Below are positions 33,744 to 42,463 of a stretch of 45,393 bases of DNA, piece after piece. The notes under the pieces are model-generated. The model searched no databases. It saw only the letters and a list, made by a program, of their open reading frames with translations, and was not told where the DNA came from. A program made the position numbers and the translations under genes. This DNA is from an uncultured Alphaproteobacteria bacterium (lineage in GTDB: Bacteria > Pseudomonadota > Alphaproteobacteria > Rhodobacterales > Rhodobacteraceae): assembly GCA_902537235.1 (NCBI GenBank), contig CACBAO010000013.1, forward strand, positions 1 through 45,393, in the 5' to 3' direction. Each line of letters begins with the position of its first letter. Position 1 is the first letter of the stretch.

Positions 33744-34523
33744 TTAGTTTGATACATAAGTTGCTACAAGTGATCCTACCGTCATTGCCCAACCATCAAC
33801 CAAAACAAATAATAGAAGCTTAAATGGTAGAGCAACTAACATTGGACTAAGCATCATCATTCCTAGAGACATTAATATTGAAGCAATCACCATGTCTATA
33901 ACTAGAAAAGGAAGAAAAAGAAGAAAGCCTATTTGAAAAGCAGTCTTAAGCTCAGATGTAATAAAAGCTGGTAGTATTACCGTCAATGGTATATCTCTAA
34001 AGTCCTCATATCCTTTATCACCAATTAAATCGGTAAACATAGATAAATCATTTTCTCTGGTATTTTTTACTAAAAACTCCTTCAAAGTATTTGAACCTCT
34101 TGATAATGCAGGCTTGGCAGCCAATTTCCCCTCAAGGTAAGGGTCGAGCGCAGTTTTATTTATTTCCGTAAGGGTAGGGGTCATTATAAAAAAGGTTAGG
34201 AAAAGCGCTATAGCAATTAAAACCTGGTTTGGCGGTGTTTGTTGAGTTCCCATTGCTTGTCTAAGGATGGAGAGGACGATTATTATTCTTGTGAAGGAAG
34301 TGGCACCAAGCACTATCGATGGCAGTAAAGTTAGTCCTGTCATTAAAGCCAGTATCTGAAGTGATAATGAGTAAGTTGTTTCATTCTCACTATTGCTTTC
34401 AATTTTCAAAGCAGGAAGCCCCTCGGCAAAACTCGATACGCTATCCTGCGCAAAGACTATATCAGTCGAAAGAGACATAATTACGGTTGAAAATATTATT
34501 AATATATTTTTTACTTGCATCAT
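33744..34523 (-). CDS. fliP: Flagellar export protein FliP
   Basis: Core protein of the export gate, 259 residues including a cleavable signal sequence (about 1-25, ILIIFSTVIMSLSTDIVFA). Recognisable are LTLLPSIVLGATSFTRIIIVLSILRQAMG (about 60-88), QTPPNQVLIAIALFLTFFIM and the C-terminal IDMVIASILMSLGMMMLSP. Its start overlaps the fliO stop by four bases. Confidence 0.96.
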   Translation of the reverse strand: MMQVKNILIIFSTVIMSLSTDIVFAQDSVSSFAEGLPALKIESNSENETTYSLSLQILALMTGLTLLPSIVLGATSFTRIIIVLSILRQAMGTQQTPPNQVLIAIALFLTFFIMTPTLTEINKTALDPYLEGKLAAKPALSRGSNTLKEFLVKNTRENDLSMFTDLIGDKGYEDFRDIPLTVILPAFITSELKTAFQIGFLLFLPFLVIDMVIASILMSLGMMMLSPMLVALPFKLLLFVLVDGWAMTVGSLVATYVSN

Positions 34524-34942
34524 TTTTTGAACCCAAGTTTTGGGTTCATCTTCCGCGCATTCGATATTGCATCTGACAATATATTGGATTTACCCTTAGA
34601 TTGTTCTTTGTTGCGTGGCGTATCATTTGAGCTGCCTTTAAGTTTTTGTAGTTCTGCAGTTCTGTTGCTGATTGATACAGCCTTTCCTTCATGAGGTATA
34701 ATTGTAGGAGAAGATCCTTTAGAAGAGAAATAAAGGTATTCTTTGTCATCAACTCTGATTAGTCTAATTCGCTCAGAGTTACTAAGTCCAAATTCATCAA
34801 TAAACCTTATTCTCTTCTTTTTATTCAAATGACTTTGAAAGCTGAATTTATTATTTTTCAGCAACTGTTGTAAAACGATTAGGCCTCCTAAAAAGAGTAA
34901 AACAACAATAATCTGAGTTAAGCTTATATCTTGCACTTGCAT
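34520..34942 (-). CDS. fliO: Flagellar protein FliO
   Basis: Small bitopic protein that helps FliP assemble. It is 140 residues: one N-terminal membrane helix (about 9-26, QIIVVLLFLGGLIVLQQLL) and a cytoplasmic domain with SERIRLIRVDDKEYLYFSS, the typical FliO pattern. A GGAGG ribosome-binding site precedes the ATG, and a sigma-54 promoter lies 25 bases upstream. It is first gene of a fliO-P-Q-R-flhB transcript that probably includes the four genes after flhB. Confidence 0.88.
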   Translation of the reverse strand: MQVQDISLTQIIVVLLFLGGLIVLQQLLKNNKFSFQSHLNKKKRIRFIDEFGLSNSERIRLIRVDDKEYLYFSSKGSSPTIIPHEGKAVSISNRTAELQKLKGSSNDTPRNKEQSKGKSNILSDAISNARKMNPKLGFKK

Positions 34943-34966
34943 ACTTGCCTCCTTCTTTGATAGAAG

Positions 34967-34982
34967 GCAAATACCATGCCAA
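34967..34982 (-). promoter_or_regulatory. Sigma-54 promoter (-24/-12) upstream of fliO
   Basis: On the minus strand TTGGCATGGTATTTGC has GG (34980-34979) and GC (34968-34967) ten bases apart, with the conserved TGGCA and TTGC. Transcription would start near 34955, with AAGGAGG next and the fliO ATG at 34942. The placement in the only sizeable gap (34943-35061) of the flagellar operon supports it. Confidence 0.75.
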
Positions 34983-35042
34983 AAAATTTATTTCGTTATT
35001 GTGTTGTTTTTATATGGGGAAAGAAGAATTTTTTCATTACAA

Positions 35043-35058
35043 AGTCAAAAAGTTGACT
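35043..35058 (-). terminator. Weak hairpin after fliN
   Basis: AGTCAA and TTGACT form a six-pair stem with a four-base loop four bases beyond the fliN stop; the minus-strand side is followed by only a short T-containing run (TTG). It could attenuate or end the fliK-L-M-N transcript just before the fliO promoter. The stem is weak and the call tentative. Confidence 0.3.
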
Positions 35059-35061
35059 AGA

Positions 35062-35403
35062 TTATTTGACACTCTCAATTCTTTTTTGAGGATCAACTAT
35101 TTCTACAAATCTTATTCCAAATCTTTCTCCAACCATTACTACTTCGCCCTTAGCGATCATTGTTCCGTTTATTAATATATCTAGTGGGTCTCCTGCAAGT
35201 CTGTCCAACTCTATAACCGAACCTTCATTTAATCTGAGTAATTCTTTTATTTTTAACTCAGCGCTTCCAACTTCCACTGTCAGTTTTACATCAATGTTTT
35301 CCAATACCCTAAGATTGTCTGCAGAAGCTGAACTTTGCTCTTGCTCCTCTGCATTGTTTGATTGTTCCTCAACTTGTTCCTCTATATTCTCTTCTTCACC
35401 CAT
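35062..35403 (-). CDS. fliN: Flagellar motor switch protein FliN
   Basis: C-ring protein, 113 residues. An acidic Glu/Gln-rich N-terminus (about 1-30) precedes the SpoA domain: VELTVEVGSAELKI-like strand, LLRLNEGSVIELDRLAGDPLDILINGTMIAKGEVV and the closing FGIRFVEIV. It lies 17 bases after fliM. Confidence 0.94.
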   Translation of the reverse strand: MGEEENIEEQVEEQSNNAEEQEQSSASADNLRVLENIDVKLTVEVGSAELKIKELLRLNEGSVIELDRLAGDPLDILINGTMIAKGEVVMVGERFGIRFVEIVDPQKRIESVK

Positions 35404-35420
35404 TGTTTCGGCCTCATTTA

Positions 35421-36398
35421 TTATTTACTTAATCTCTTCTTTAAATTTACTGCAGCTTGTCCAGAGAGTTCCCCAAGCTCACTTAGAAACACTAATTGAT
35501 CCTCAATTAAAACTTCAATTCCCTCACCAATGTATATAGGAAAAGTATCACCTGTCCTAGTCTGCAAAAGTTTATTCATTGGTACAGTCGGTTCACTCAA
35601 TCGACAACTGACATTTAAGGGAATTTCCATTACAACTCGTTCTAACTTTTCTTTCCATGTATAGTCGTCGTCAATAACTTCACTTTGCACTCTTGATCTA
35701 AGCTGTGAAGCTATGGGCTTGAGTGTTTGCAGTGGGTAGATAACATCAAAAGTAGCCGCATCGACGCCTGGTAATTGTACTACAAAAGAACATATGATTA
35801 CCATTTCTGCATTATCAACAAAGGAAGCAAATTGTGGATTGACCTCTCTGCTTTGCTCGGTAAGGGTTATGGGCATTAAATCGTACCATGCTTTTTCGAG
35901 CATTCTGTTAAGACCTTCCGATACAATTTCTATTAATCGCTCTTCAGTACTTGTAAACTCAGTCCTTTTCTCCTTTATAGCTTCTATCTGACCACCATAA
36001 TATGAATTTGTAAGTATCGATATAAAATTTGGATCCATAACTAGTAGCATGTTTCCTCTAAGTTCTTCTAATCTATTAGAGGTTAAACTCATAAAACTCT
36101 CTATCCCAGATGAGTATTCATCAAAGGTTTTTACTTCTGGTGGAAACGAAGATATTCGTGGCAGTATCCTCAGCATAGGTAGGAAGACGCTTCTAGCTTG
36201 CCGAGCGAATCTTTCGTTAACTAGTCTCAGGGCATAATAGTCTCCTAGTAACGACAATTCATCAGAACCAAACTTGTATGGCCGGACATTAGCAGCTTCT
36301 GAAATATCAGAGGATAACGCATTGCCATCGTCATCAGACTGCAAACCTTCTATTAGTGCATCAACTTCTTCACTAGATAATTTTCTTGAAGATACCAC
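35421..36398 (-). CDS. fliM: Flagellar motor switch protein FliM
   Basis: C-ring protein that binds CheY-P and controls rotation direction. It is 325 residues with a GTG start. The N-terminal LSSEEVDALIEGL (about 7-19) corresponds to the CheY-binding/start motif. The CheC-like middle domain and the C-terminal SpoA domain (about 255-315) follow; the conserved GGRG-like core motif is not obvious in the middle domain. It lies 17 bases after fliL. Confidence 0.92.
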   Translation of the reverse strand: MVSSRKLSSEEVDALIEGLQSDDDGNALSSDISEAANVRPYKFGSDELSLLGDYYALRLVNERFARQARSVFLPMLRILPRISSFPPEVKTFDEYSSGIESFMSLTSNRLEELRGNMLLVMDPNFISILTNSYYGGQIEAIKEKRTEFTSTEERLIEIVSEGLNRMLEKAWYDLMPITLTEQSREVNPQFASFVDNAEMVIICSFVVQLPGVDAATFDVIYPLQTLKPIASQLRSRVQSEVIDDDYTWKEKLERVVMEIPLNVSCRLSEPTVPMNKLLQTRTGDTFPIYIGEGIEVLIEDQLVFLSELGELSGQAAVNLKKRLSK

Positions 36399-36415
36399 TT
36401 AAATATCGGCCTTTC

Positions 36416-36991
36416 TTATTGAAGCATAAAGGAAGTGAAATGAACGTTTTCGATTCCCCCAAATCCTTCTAGCTCTTCCAACCTTGTGTTTAATTCTGCA
36501 GCTATAGCTTTTGCAAGAGCGTCTCTTCCTGATTTTCCTTCTATATCCTGCTCAGAAAACTCGCTCATTACAGCTAGAATGCTTGATCTTAGTGATAATT
36601 GATGATCCTCTACGTTTGTTATAACATTATCATCATATTGTGTTGAAACTCCAATCCCTGCTTGTAGAAATTTTCTAGAGCCCCTTAGATTTGTCGTAAA
36701 GTTACCAGGAAACTCATAATAAGTCGTTATAAACTTCTCTACTTCTGGGGCCTCTTTCTTTTGAGGCCCAGCATTTGCGGCTTCCTCTGCAGCTTTTGCT
36801 TCTTCAGCTTCTTTCATTTTTCTTTCAATTATTTCTTCTATCTCTGCGGATGGATCAGCTGGTTTTCCCCCAAATAGAAAATATCCTACTCCTATACCTA
36901 TTCCGATTAAAGCGATAACTCCCAAAGCCATAATTATGATTTTCATCGAACCGCCTTTTTTAGGCTCTTCTTCTTTTTCTTCTTCTGCCAT
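36416..36991 (-). CDS. fliL: Flagellar basal body-associated protein FliL
   Basis: Stator-supporting protein, 191 residues. A charged N-terminus, one membrane helix (about 16-42, MKIIIMALGVIALIGIGIGV), a Glu/Ala-rich linker (about 50-85) and a periplasmic stomatin-like domain with YYEFPGNFTTNLRGSRKFLQAGIGVS are seen. The C-terminus ends VHFTSFMLQ as in the family. It lies between fliK and fliM, 17 bases from each. Confidence 0.93.
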   Translation of the reverse strand: MAEEEKEEEPKKGGSMKIIIMALGVIALIGIGIGVGYFLFGGKPADPSAEIEEIIERKMKEAEEAKAAEEAANAGPQKKEAPEVEKFITTYYEFPGNFTTNLRGSRKFLQAGIGVSTQYDDNVITNVEDHQLSLRSSILAVMSEFSEQDIEGKSGRDALAKAIAAELNTRLEELEGFGGIENVHFTSFMLQ

Positions 36992-37008
36992 TTCGCCTGT
37001 CCTTTTAT

Positions 37009-38427
37009 TTAAGCTATAACGTTTAGGCCTTCGCCTTCGCTATCTGTTTTACCAATCGGTTTTGATGACTTTGAATTGTCCTCGATACTACTCTCTTTAA
37101 TTTGTGAAGCAAGTTTTTGGTTTTGCTCTTTTCCTTTTTGATTGTTTCCAAATTGTTGGTTTTGTGTTTGAAGTGACGCTAGCTTAAGCCCAGAAGCTTC
37201 CATCATTTGTGAAAGTTTGTGTTCTGCTTCACTTAGAAGAGTGGCCGCACCAGCGCTTTCAGCTATTATATTAATTTTGGCAACTGTATCGTGTATATTA
37301 ATAGTAACGTTTAGCCTTCCTAAACTTTTTGGTGTTAGTGAAATTTCTAGTTTCTCAATCCCATCAACAATAGATTTCTCTATTTTTTCAATTAACTTAT
37401 TTCCCCATGTCTTTGAAAGCATATTTAAAGTTTGGAGTAACTTATCATTGGCTTCTTGACCAAAAGTCAAAGGTTTCTGTACATTGGCTGAGTCCAAATT
37501 AGCTGCTGTATCTAACTTGCTAGTGGGAGTTATAGGTTGTCTTACAGGCGAAGGCTCTAAGCTTGATTCTTTTAATAATGCTTCATTTATAGGATTTTGA
37601 TTTGATGTGGCAATACTTTTCTCAACGTTACTTTTTGCAGCACCCTGAATTTGAGATATTTTTTTTTCTAAATGCTGAGATATATTTAAACCCTTGTGTT
37701 TTGTTGAAATTTTATTGTTAGCTTCGGCTTTGAGCTCGGCGTTTTTCAAGTGAACAAAGTCAATTTTTCTTGTTTGAATATCTCTCAATTCTTTTGAGTT
37801 TTTATCTATTACACTTAAGACATCTTTTCCAAAAGAGCTCTGATTTCCACGCCCAGTGGCGTCTATTTGGTCATGAGCTTTAACTTTAATGATATTCTTT
37901 TCAAAATTTTCAGCATCTTTTGTCGTTAGGTTAGTTTTAATTTGTTCGTTTAATTTTGTTCTTACCTTGTCCAAGGTTAAGTCAAGTTCTTGGCTTATCT
38001 TTTTTTCTTGCGCTCGGTTGATGATCAAACTCTTTAATTCCTCCAAGAATTTCATGAGGTGCAAAAAATTTTTGTTGCCAAAGTTGCTTGCTTGTTCTGA
38101 GTGAAGATTTTCTTGCGCTTCAAAATTGAGTTCTAACTTTTTAAACAGGCCTATTAAATTTTTTTTTATATCGTTTAATGTATCCTTAGTTAAATTCAAT
38201 TTACTTTCTTGCAACAAACTCAGTATTTGCAAAACATTACCCTCAGCGATCCTATCATCATTTTCAAATGCTTCGTAATCGTGCAAATCATCGTCATTAT
38301 TAGCATCTACATTGCTTAATAAAGAATTAAAAAAACTGTTGCTCTTAGAGATACCCCTGCCACCATTTCCGGTTTCTAGCAGGTCAAACTTCATATTATT
38401 ATTATTATTTTGCACTATTTCAGTCAT
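37009..38427 (-). CDS. fliK: Flagellar hook-length control protein FliK
   Basis: Molecular ruler, 472 residues. The first 320 are low-complexity, Asn/Lys/Ser-rich and probably disordered. The conserved Flg_hook domain is at about 335-420: LEISLTPKSLGRLNVTINIH and AATLLSEAEHKLSQMMEASGLKLASL. Family members vary widely in the N-terminal part, so identification rests on the C-terminal domain and on position between fliJ and fliL. It is preceded by a near-perfect sigma-54 promoter and starts a new transcript. Confidence 0.88.
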   Translation of the reverse strand: MTEIVQNNNNNMKFDLLETGNGGRGISKSNSFFNSLLSNVDANNDDDLHDYEAFENDDRIAEGNVLQILSLLQESKLNLTKDTLNDIKKNLIGLFKKLELNFEAQENLHSEQASNFGNKNFLHLMKFLEELKSLIINRAQEKKISQELDLTLDKVRTKLNEQIKTNLTTKDAENFEKNIIKVKAHDQIDATGRGNQSSFGKDVLSVIDKNSKELRDIQTRKIDFVHLKNAELKAEANNKISTKHKGLNISQHLEKKISQIQGAAKSNVEKSIATSNQNPINEALLKESSLEPSPVRQPITPTSKLDTAANLDSANVQKPLTFGQEANDKLLQTLNMLSKTWGNKLIEKIEKSIVDGIEKLEISLTPKSLGRLNVTINIHDTVAKINIIAESAGAATLLSEAEHKLSQMMEASGLKLASLQTQNQQFGNNQKGKEQNQKLASQIKESSIEDNSKSSKPIGKTDSEGEGLNVIA

Positions 38428-38455
38428 CTAACCATCTTCCTTGACTTTCTCTTTT

Positions 38456-38471
38456 GCAAAATAGGTGCCAA
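38456..38471 (-). promoter_or_regulatory. Sigma-54 promoter (-24/-12) upstream of fliK
   Basis: On the minus strand TTGGCACCTATTTTGC, followed by A, matches the sigma-54 consensus TGGCAC-N5-TTGCA at every conserved base, with GG-N10-GC spacing. It lies in the 56-base gap between fliJ and fliK; transcription would start near 38444, 17 bases before the fliK start. Confidence 0.82.
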
Positions 38472-38483
38472 TACAATAATAAG

Positions 38484-38897
38484 TTAAAGTTTATTTATCT
38501 TTGGGGACATGAGCTCTCTCTTATTTTCAAGAGAAATAGCTTCTTTTTTTCTAGATTCATTAGCTTTTTTTAAGGCTTTTGTCATATTTTGGTGCTCAAC
38601 AGCTATTTTTTGTTGTAAATCCTTGAGCTCTTTTTCTATAAACCTTTGTTTTGTTACTTTTTGATCAAGCTCTTCCGTCAATTTTTGAGAATACCAATTT
38701 TGAGATTTGAGTAAATATGCAGACCGAAATTCTTTATCAATCTTATTTCTGTTATTTTGCAAATCTTTTATTTGTTCAATTAACTGAATGTTCTTTTCAG
38801 ACTCTAAAAATAATTGATCAGATAGTTTATTCTTACTGTTAAGAGATATTTTTTTCTTAAGCGAAAGTCGATCAAATATATTTTTTTTTAACTTCAT
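38484..38897 (-). CDS. fliJ: FliJ-like flagellar export chaperone
   Basis: A 137-residue, Lys/Glu-rich, almost wholly helical protein with an extended coiled coil (about 20-125), matching the size and shape of FliJ, the central stalk that activates FliI. Sequence similarity in this family is low; the call depends on location directly downstream of fliI and upstream of fliK, the standard order. Confidence 0.75.
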   Translation of the reverse strand: MKLKKNIFDRLSLKKKISLNSKNKLSDQLFLESEKNIQLIEQIKDLQNNRNKIDKEFRSAYLLKSQNWYSQKLTEELDQKVTKQRFIEKELKDLQQKIAVEHQNMTKALKKANESRKKEAISLENKRELMSPKINKL

Positions 38898-38900
38898 AAA

Positions 38901-40226
38901 TTAGCCCTTAAGTAGCTTCAATAGGGCCTCTTTGCTATCTTGGAAGCTCGATGGTGTTCCCTCTAATTGACGAATATGTGCTGTTAGATTTGGCCAAAGA
39001 GATACGGCGAGATCCAGGTCAGGATCCTTGCCTTGAGTGTAGCCGCCCATGAGGATTAGGTCTCGATTTTCCAAATAAAGAGTGATAAGTTTTCTAAAAA
39101 CACGTGCATACTCTATATGCGCTTCATCAATTATTTCATTCATTACACGACTTACAGAACTGGAGATATCGATAGCTGGATAAATTCCCAGTTGGGCTTG
39201 CTGTCTAGATAAAATAATATGTCCGTCAAGTATTGCTCTGGCGGTATCTACAACGGGATCATTTTCATCGTCGCCATCTGCTAAAACGGTATAGAATGCT
39301 GTAATCGATCCTTCCTGATCAATTCCAGGCCCTGATCTTTCTATCAATTTTGGTATAAGTGATACTACTGAAGGAGGGTACCCTTTGGCTGTAGGTTGTT
39401 CACCAAGAGCTAGTCCAATTTCTCTTCGAGCATGCGCGACCCTAGTCAAAGAGTCCATGATAAGTAAAACGTTCTTTCCCTTCGATCTAAAATATTCTGC
39501 GATAGCGGTTGCTCTGTTGGCTCCCCGGATTCTCAACAAAGGAGACCTGTCAGCAGGGACAGCAACTACTACCGTTTTAGTTTTTGCATCTCCTGATAGT
39601 ATGTTCTTTACGAAGCTTCCTACTTCCCTTCCTCTTTCACCAATAAGCCCTACAACGACTATTTCAGCTTCAGTATATTTACACATCATTCCAAGAAGAA
39701 CGGATTTTCCTACTCCAGATCCTGCAATAATTCCTACTCTTTGACCTTTTCCCACTGTCAAAAGGCTGTTAATAGCTCTTACACCGACATCTAGAGGTTT
39801 TTTTACTGGGTTTCTGGCTAAGGGATTTGAAAACTTCCCATTCAAGGGCCAAACTTCGGGCAGTAATCCTATTGGCTTCCCATCAAGTGGGGTTCCCATT
39901 GCATCAACAACTCTTCCTAGTAATGAGTTTCCAACCTTAACACCATGACCTTCATCAATAACTGAAACCTTAGCTCCTGATTGAATTTTGGTATCACTTT
40001 CAAACATTGATAGAATGTTATTACCCTTCTTAAATCCAATTATTTCAGCGAGTGTCTCGGCTCCGTCTGAGGTTGCTACCGAGCAAATAGAACCAAGGTT
40101 TGCTGGGAAGCCATCACACTCCAAAAAATGACCATCATACTTATTAACTCTGCCTGAGCTGGTGAACTTGCCGGATAAGCCTATGTTTTGTATAGTCTTA
40201 TTCAGGGAAAATGAACTACTCTCCAT
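38901..40226 (-). CDS. fliI: Flagellum-specific ATPase FliI
   Basis: Export ATPase, homologous to F1 beta. The ATG at 40226 is preferred because AAGGA is seven bases upstream; an ATG six bases earlier is too close. This gives 441 residues. Walker A GIIAGSGVGKSVLLGMM is at about 160-176, GERGREVGSF follows, Walker B is VLLIMDSLTRVAHARREIG, and the catalytic region EQPTAKGYPPSVVSLIPKLIERSG is intact. It overlaps the end of fliH. Confidence 0.97.
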   Translation of the reverse strand: MESSSFSLNKTIQNIGLSGKFTSSGRVNKYDGHFLECDGFPANLGSICSVATSDGAETLAEIIGFKKGNNILSMFESDTKIQSGAKVSVIDEGHGVKVGNSLLGRVVDAMGTPLDGKPIGLLPEVWPLNGKFSNPLARNPVKKPLDVGVRAINSLLTVGKGQRVGIIAGSGVGKSVLLGMMCKYTEAEIVVVGLIGERGREVGSFVKNILSGDAKTKTVVVAVPADRSPLLRIRGANRATAIAEYFRSKGKNVLLIMDSLTRVAHARREIGLALGEQPTAKGYPPSVVSLIPKLIERSGPGIDQEGSITAFYTVLADGDDENDPVVDTARAILDGHIILSRQQAQLGIYPAIDISSSVSRVMNEIIDEAHIEYARVFRKLITLYLENRDLILMGGYTQGKDPDLDLAVSLWPNLTAHIRQLEGTPSSFQDSKEALLKLLKG

Positions 40227-41358
40227 TTTCATTTCCTTCTGGTTCGTTTTTATTTTTATTCTCAGTTATTTTTTTTGGAGGGCCCGGATCGATTTTTTTG
40301 TCAGGTTCTTTGTCGGTATCTACTGAGATTTTGGTATTATCCATGGTTGATTCGTTATTCTCTTCACTAATTGATATTTGCTCTGAAATCAGGTCACCTA
40401 TCTCTATTGATCCCATTTGTAGAATTAAATCTCCTCGAAATAATTCTGAGTTTTCTCTTATTTCAATTTCCTTATTACTTAAACTTTTAACTAAACTTTT
40501 CTCGATAAGATTTGCGTCTCTTGGATTTAAATTGAGTATAAGTTTTTTTGATTCTTGCTCTATTTTCTCAACGAAAGAAATTATTCTGTTTTTAAAAGGC
40601 TCTGGATTATCTTCTATTATTATGCCTGCTCTTTCACTCGCTAGCCTAGTGATCGTTTTTAATATTGATTGTGTGAGATTGGTTTTATCGACTACCTCCT
40701 TGTTTTGAATGTTATTTATTATTAATTGAAAAGTCTCAATTATGCGTTGCTGCTCATTTTCAAGGTCGGTAAGTGCAATTTTTTTCCCAATTTCTATTCC
40801 TTCTCTCTTAGCTTCTTCTAAATTTTTAGCATCACTTTCATCGGAATTAGTAGTCGGTTTTTCAGCAGGCGTCATTTCAACTGGATTAACTTCATCTACC
40901 GCTACTTTAGATTCTTGACTTTCTGTATTCTCTTCCGCATTTACTGTTTCTGGCTGGGGTGGTTCATCAGGAATATCTGAGCTAATTTTCGATAAGCCCT
41001 CTAAAGACTTGGCAATTTCATTTGGTTCTTCGTCATTATTGAGGCTTGACTCAACCTCTTCGTAATTTTGGTTATCGGCATCTTTCGAAGGTTCATTCTC
41101 CGGACTTCGTTTGATTTGAATTTGGTCCTCTGTTTTCTTCATTTCTGAGGATTTATTAGCTTCCAATCCTGACTTAGCCTCTGCTTTTTGATCAGAGGAT
41201 GCTACGATTTGCATTATAGATGTAGGTGTGAAATCAACTAAATTTCGTTCTGGTATCTTTTCTTGCTTTTTGTAACCAACTTCTCTTGAAACCTTTATAA
41301 GTCGTGTAATTTCGGCATCTTCTAATGGTGAGCTATCTTTTTCTTCTAACGGTTGCAT
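40216..41358 (-). CDS. fliH: FliH-like flagellar assembly protein with long acidic extension
   Basis: FliH holds FliI in an inactive complex and delivers it to the export gate. This protein is 380 residues, well above the usual 200-270. About 1-185 is acidic, disordered sequence rich in Glu, Ser, Asn and Pro. A FliH-type helical core starts with the repeated AKREGIEIGKKIALTDLENE pattern (about 187-206) and the C-terminal domain runs to about 325 (FRGDLILQMGSIEIGDLI). Another acidic tail of about 50 residues follows. Identification is from the core and from position between fliG and fliI. Confidence 0.8.
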   Translation of the reverse strand: MQPLEEKDSSPLEDAEITRLIKVSREVGYKKQEKIPERNLVDFTPTSIMQIVASSDQKAEAKSGLEANKSSEMKKTEDQIQIKRSPENEPSKDADNQNYEEVESSLNNDEEPNEIAKSLEGLSKISSDIPDEPPQPETVNAEENTESQESKVAVDEVNPVEMTPAEKPTTNSDESDAKNLEEAKREGIEIGKKIALTDLENEQQRIIETFQLIINNIQNKEVVDKTNLTQSILKTITRLASERAGIIIEDNPEPFKNRIISFVEKIEQESKKLILNLNPRDANLIEKSLVKSLSNKEIEIRENSELFRGDLILQMGSIEIGDLISEQISISEENNESTMDNTKISVDTDKEPDKKIDPGPPKKITENKNKNEPEGNENGE

Positions 41359-41375
41359 CTTATTTTCTATATTTT

Positions 41376-42410
41376 CTAAACATAATCGTCTCCGCCACGG
41401 CCCGCTAACACAATAGATCCTTCATCGGATAGTCTTCTTGCAGTATTAATTATCCGTTTTTGCGCTTCCTGAACTTCACTAAGTCTGACTGGTCCTAGAG
41501 CATCCATTTCATCTTCTATATTTGCTGCAGCTCTTTGTGACATACAATTGAACATTTTCTCTTTAAGGTCTTCATCGGCGCCTTTCATTGCTAAAACTAA
41601 ATCCTCAGTCTCGACACTTCTGATAATAACTTGCATCGACTTATCATCGGATTTAATAAGATTATCAAAAACAAACATAGCTTCCTGAATATCAGTCATT
41701 AAGTTCTTGCTGAACTTAGCTACCTCTTTAAATATTTTTTGTTCATCTTCACCTTTCATGAAATTCATTATTGAGGCTGCAGCTTTCACACCACCTACTT
41801 GGGAGGCCCTAAGTGATGTGTTCGCAGCGAATTTCTTTTGCATCACCAATTCCAAGTTTTTAAGTGCATCCGGCTGAACTGTTTGAATAGTTGCAATCCG
41901 TTTTATTATTTCTGGTTGCAAATTTTCATCTAACATTACTAAAACATCAGATGCTTGTGCTGGGTCTAAGTATGAAATTATAAGAGCAATTATCTGTGGA
42001 TGCTCGTCGGAAATCAATTCGGCTATAGCTCTAGAGTCCATCCACTCGAGAATTTCTATTGCATTACTACTTTCGCTCGGTGTTATTCGCCCTAAAATCG
42101 ATTGCGCTCTATCTGTTCCCAAGGCTTTATTTAACACATTTTGAATATAGTCGCCCGCACCGAGGCCAAGGCTTGTTTGTTCTTTTATAATTGCAAGAAA
42201 TTCATCAAGCACTTTGTTTACCGTATCCTGATCAAGCCCCTCTACAGAGTACATTGCGGTCCCAATATGTTGAACTTCTTTCGGTGTTAAGTTCTTAAGA
42301 ATCTCTGAAGCCTCATCTTCACCTAAAAGCATCATTAAAATTGCTGACTTTTGTGTTCCATTGAGTTTATCGAAAACTTTACTTTTATCTTCCCTTTCTT
42401 GTTCAGCCAT
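41376..42410 (-). CDS. fliG: Flagellar motor switch protein FliG
   Basis: C-ring protein that contacts MotA, 344 residues. The N-terminal domain shows LNGTQKSAILMMLLGEDEASEIL (about 14-36), the middle domain carries EHPQIIALIISYLDPAQASDVL (about 135-156, with the EHPQ motif), and the C-terminal torque helix is FVFDNLIKSDDKSMQVIIRSVETEDLVLAMKGA with the alternating charges needed for torque. Complete and ordinary. It lies between fliF and fliH. Confidence 0.97.
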   Translation of the reverse strand: MAEQEREDKSKVFDKLNGTQKSAILMMLLGEDEASEILKNLTPKEVQHIGTAMYSVEGLDQDTVNKVLDEFLAIIKEQTSLGLGAGDYIQNVLNKALGTDRAQSILGRITPSESSNAIEILEWMDSRAIAELISDEHPQIIALIISYLDPAQASDVLVMLDENLQPEIIKRIATIQTVQPDALKNLELVMQKKFAANTSLRASQVGGVKAAASIMNFMKGEDEQKIFKEVAKFSKNLMTDIQEAMFVFDNLIKSDDKSMQVIIRSVETEDLVLAMKGADEDLKEKMFNCMSQRAAANIEDEMDALGPVRLSEVQEAQKRIINTARRLSDEGSIVLAGRGGDDYV

Positions 42411-42463
42411 ACTTATTTCCTAATGATTATCTAATTGATTATCTTATTATATTAATATTCCTC

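Noticed and set aside
31490-34942. Virulence-type (injectisome) rather than flagellar export genes.
   Set aside because: fliM, fliN, fliG, fliF, fliE, motA and motB are all linked, so the export proteins are flagellar.
37009-38427. Possibility that this is not FliK because most of it is low complexity.
   Set aside because: The C-terminal Flg_hook pattern and position between fliJ and fliL are enough; the variable N-terminal part is normal for FliK.
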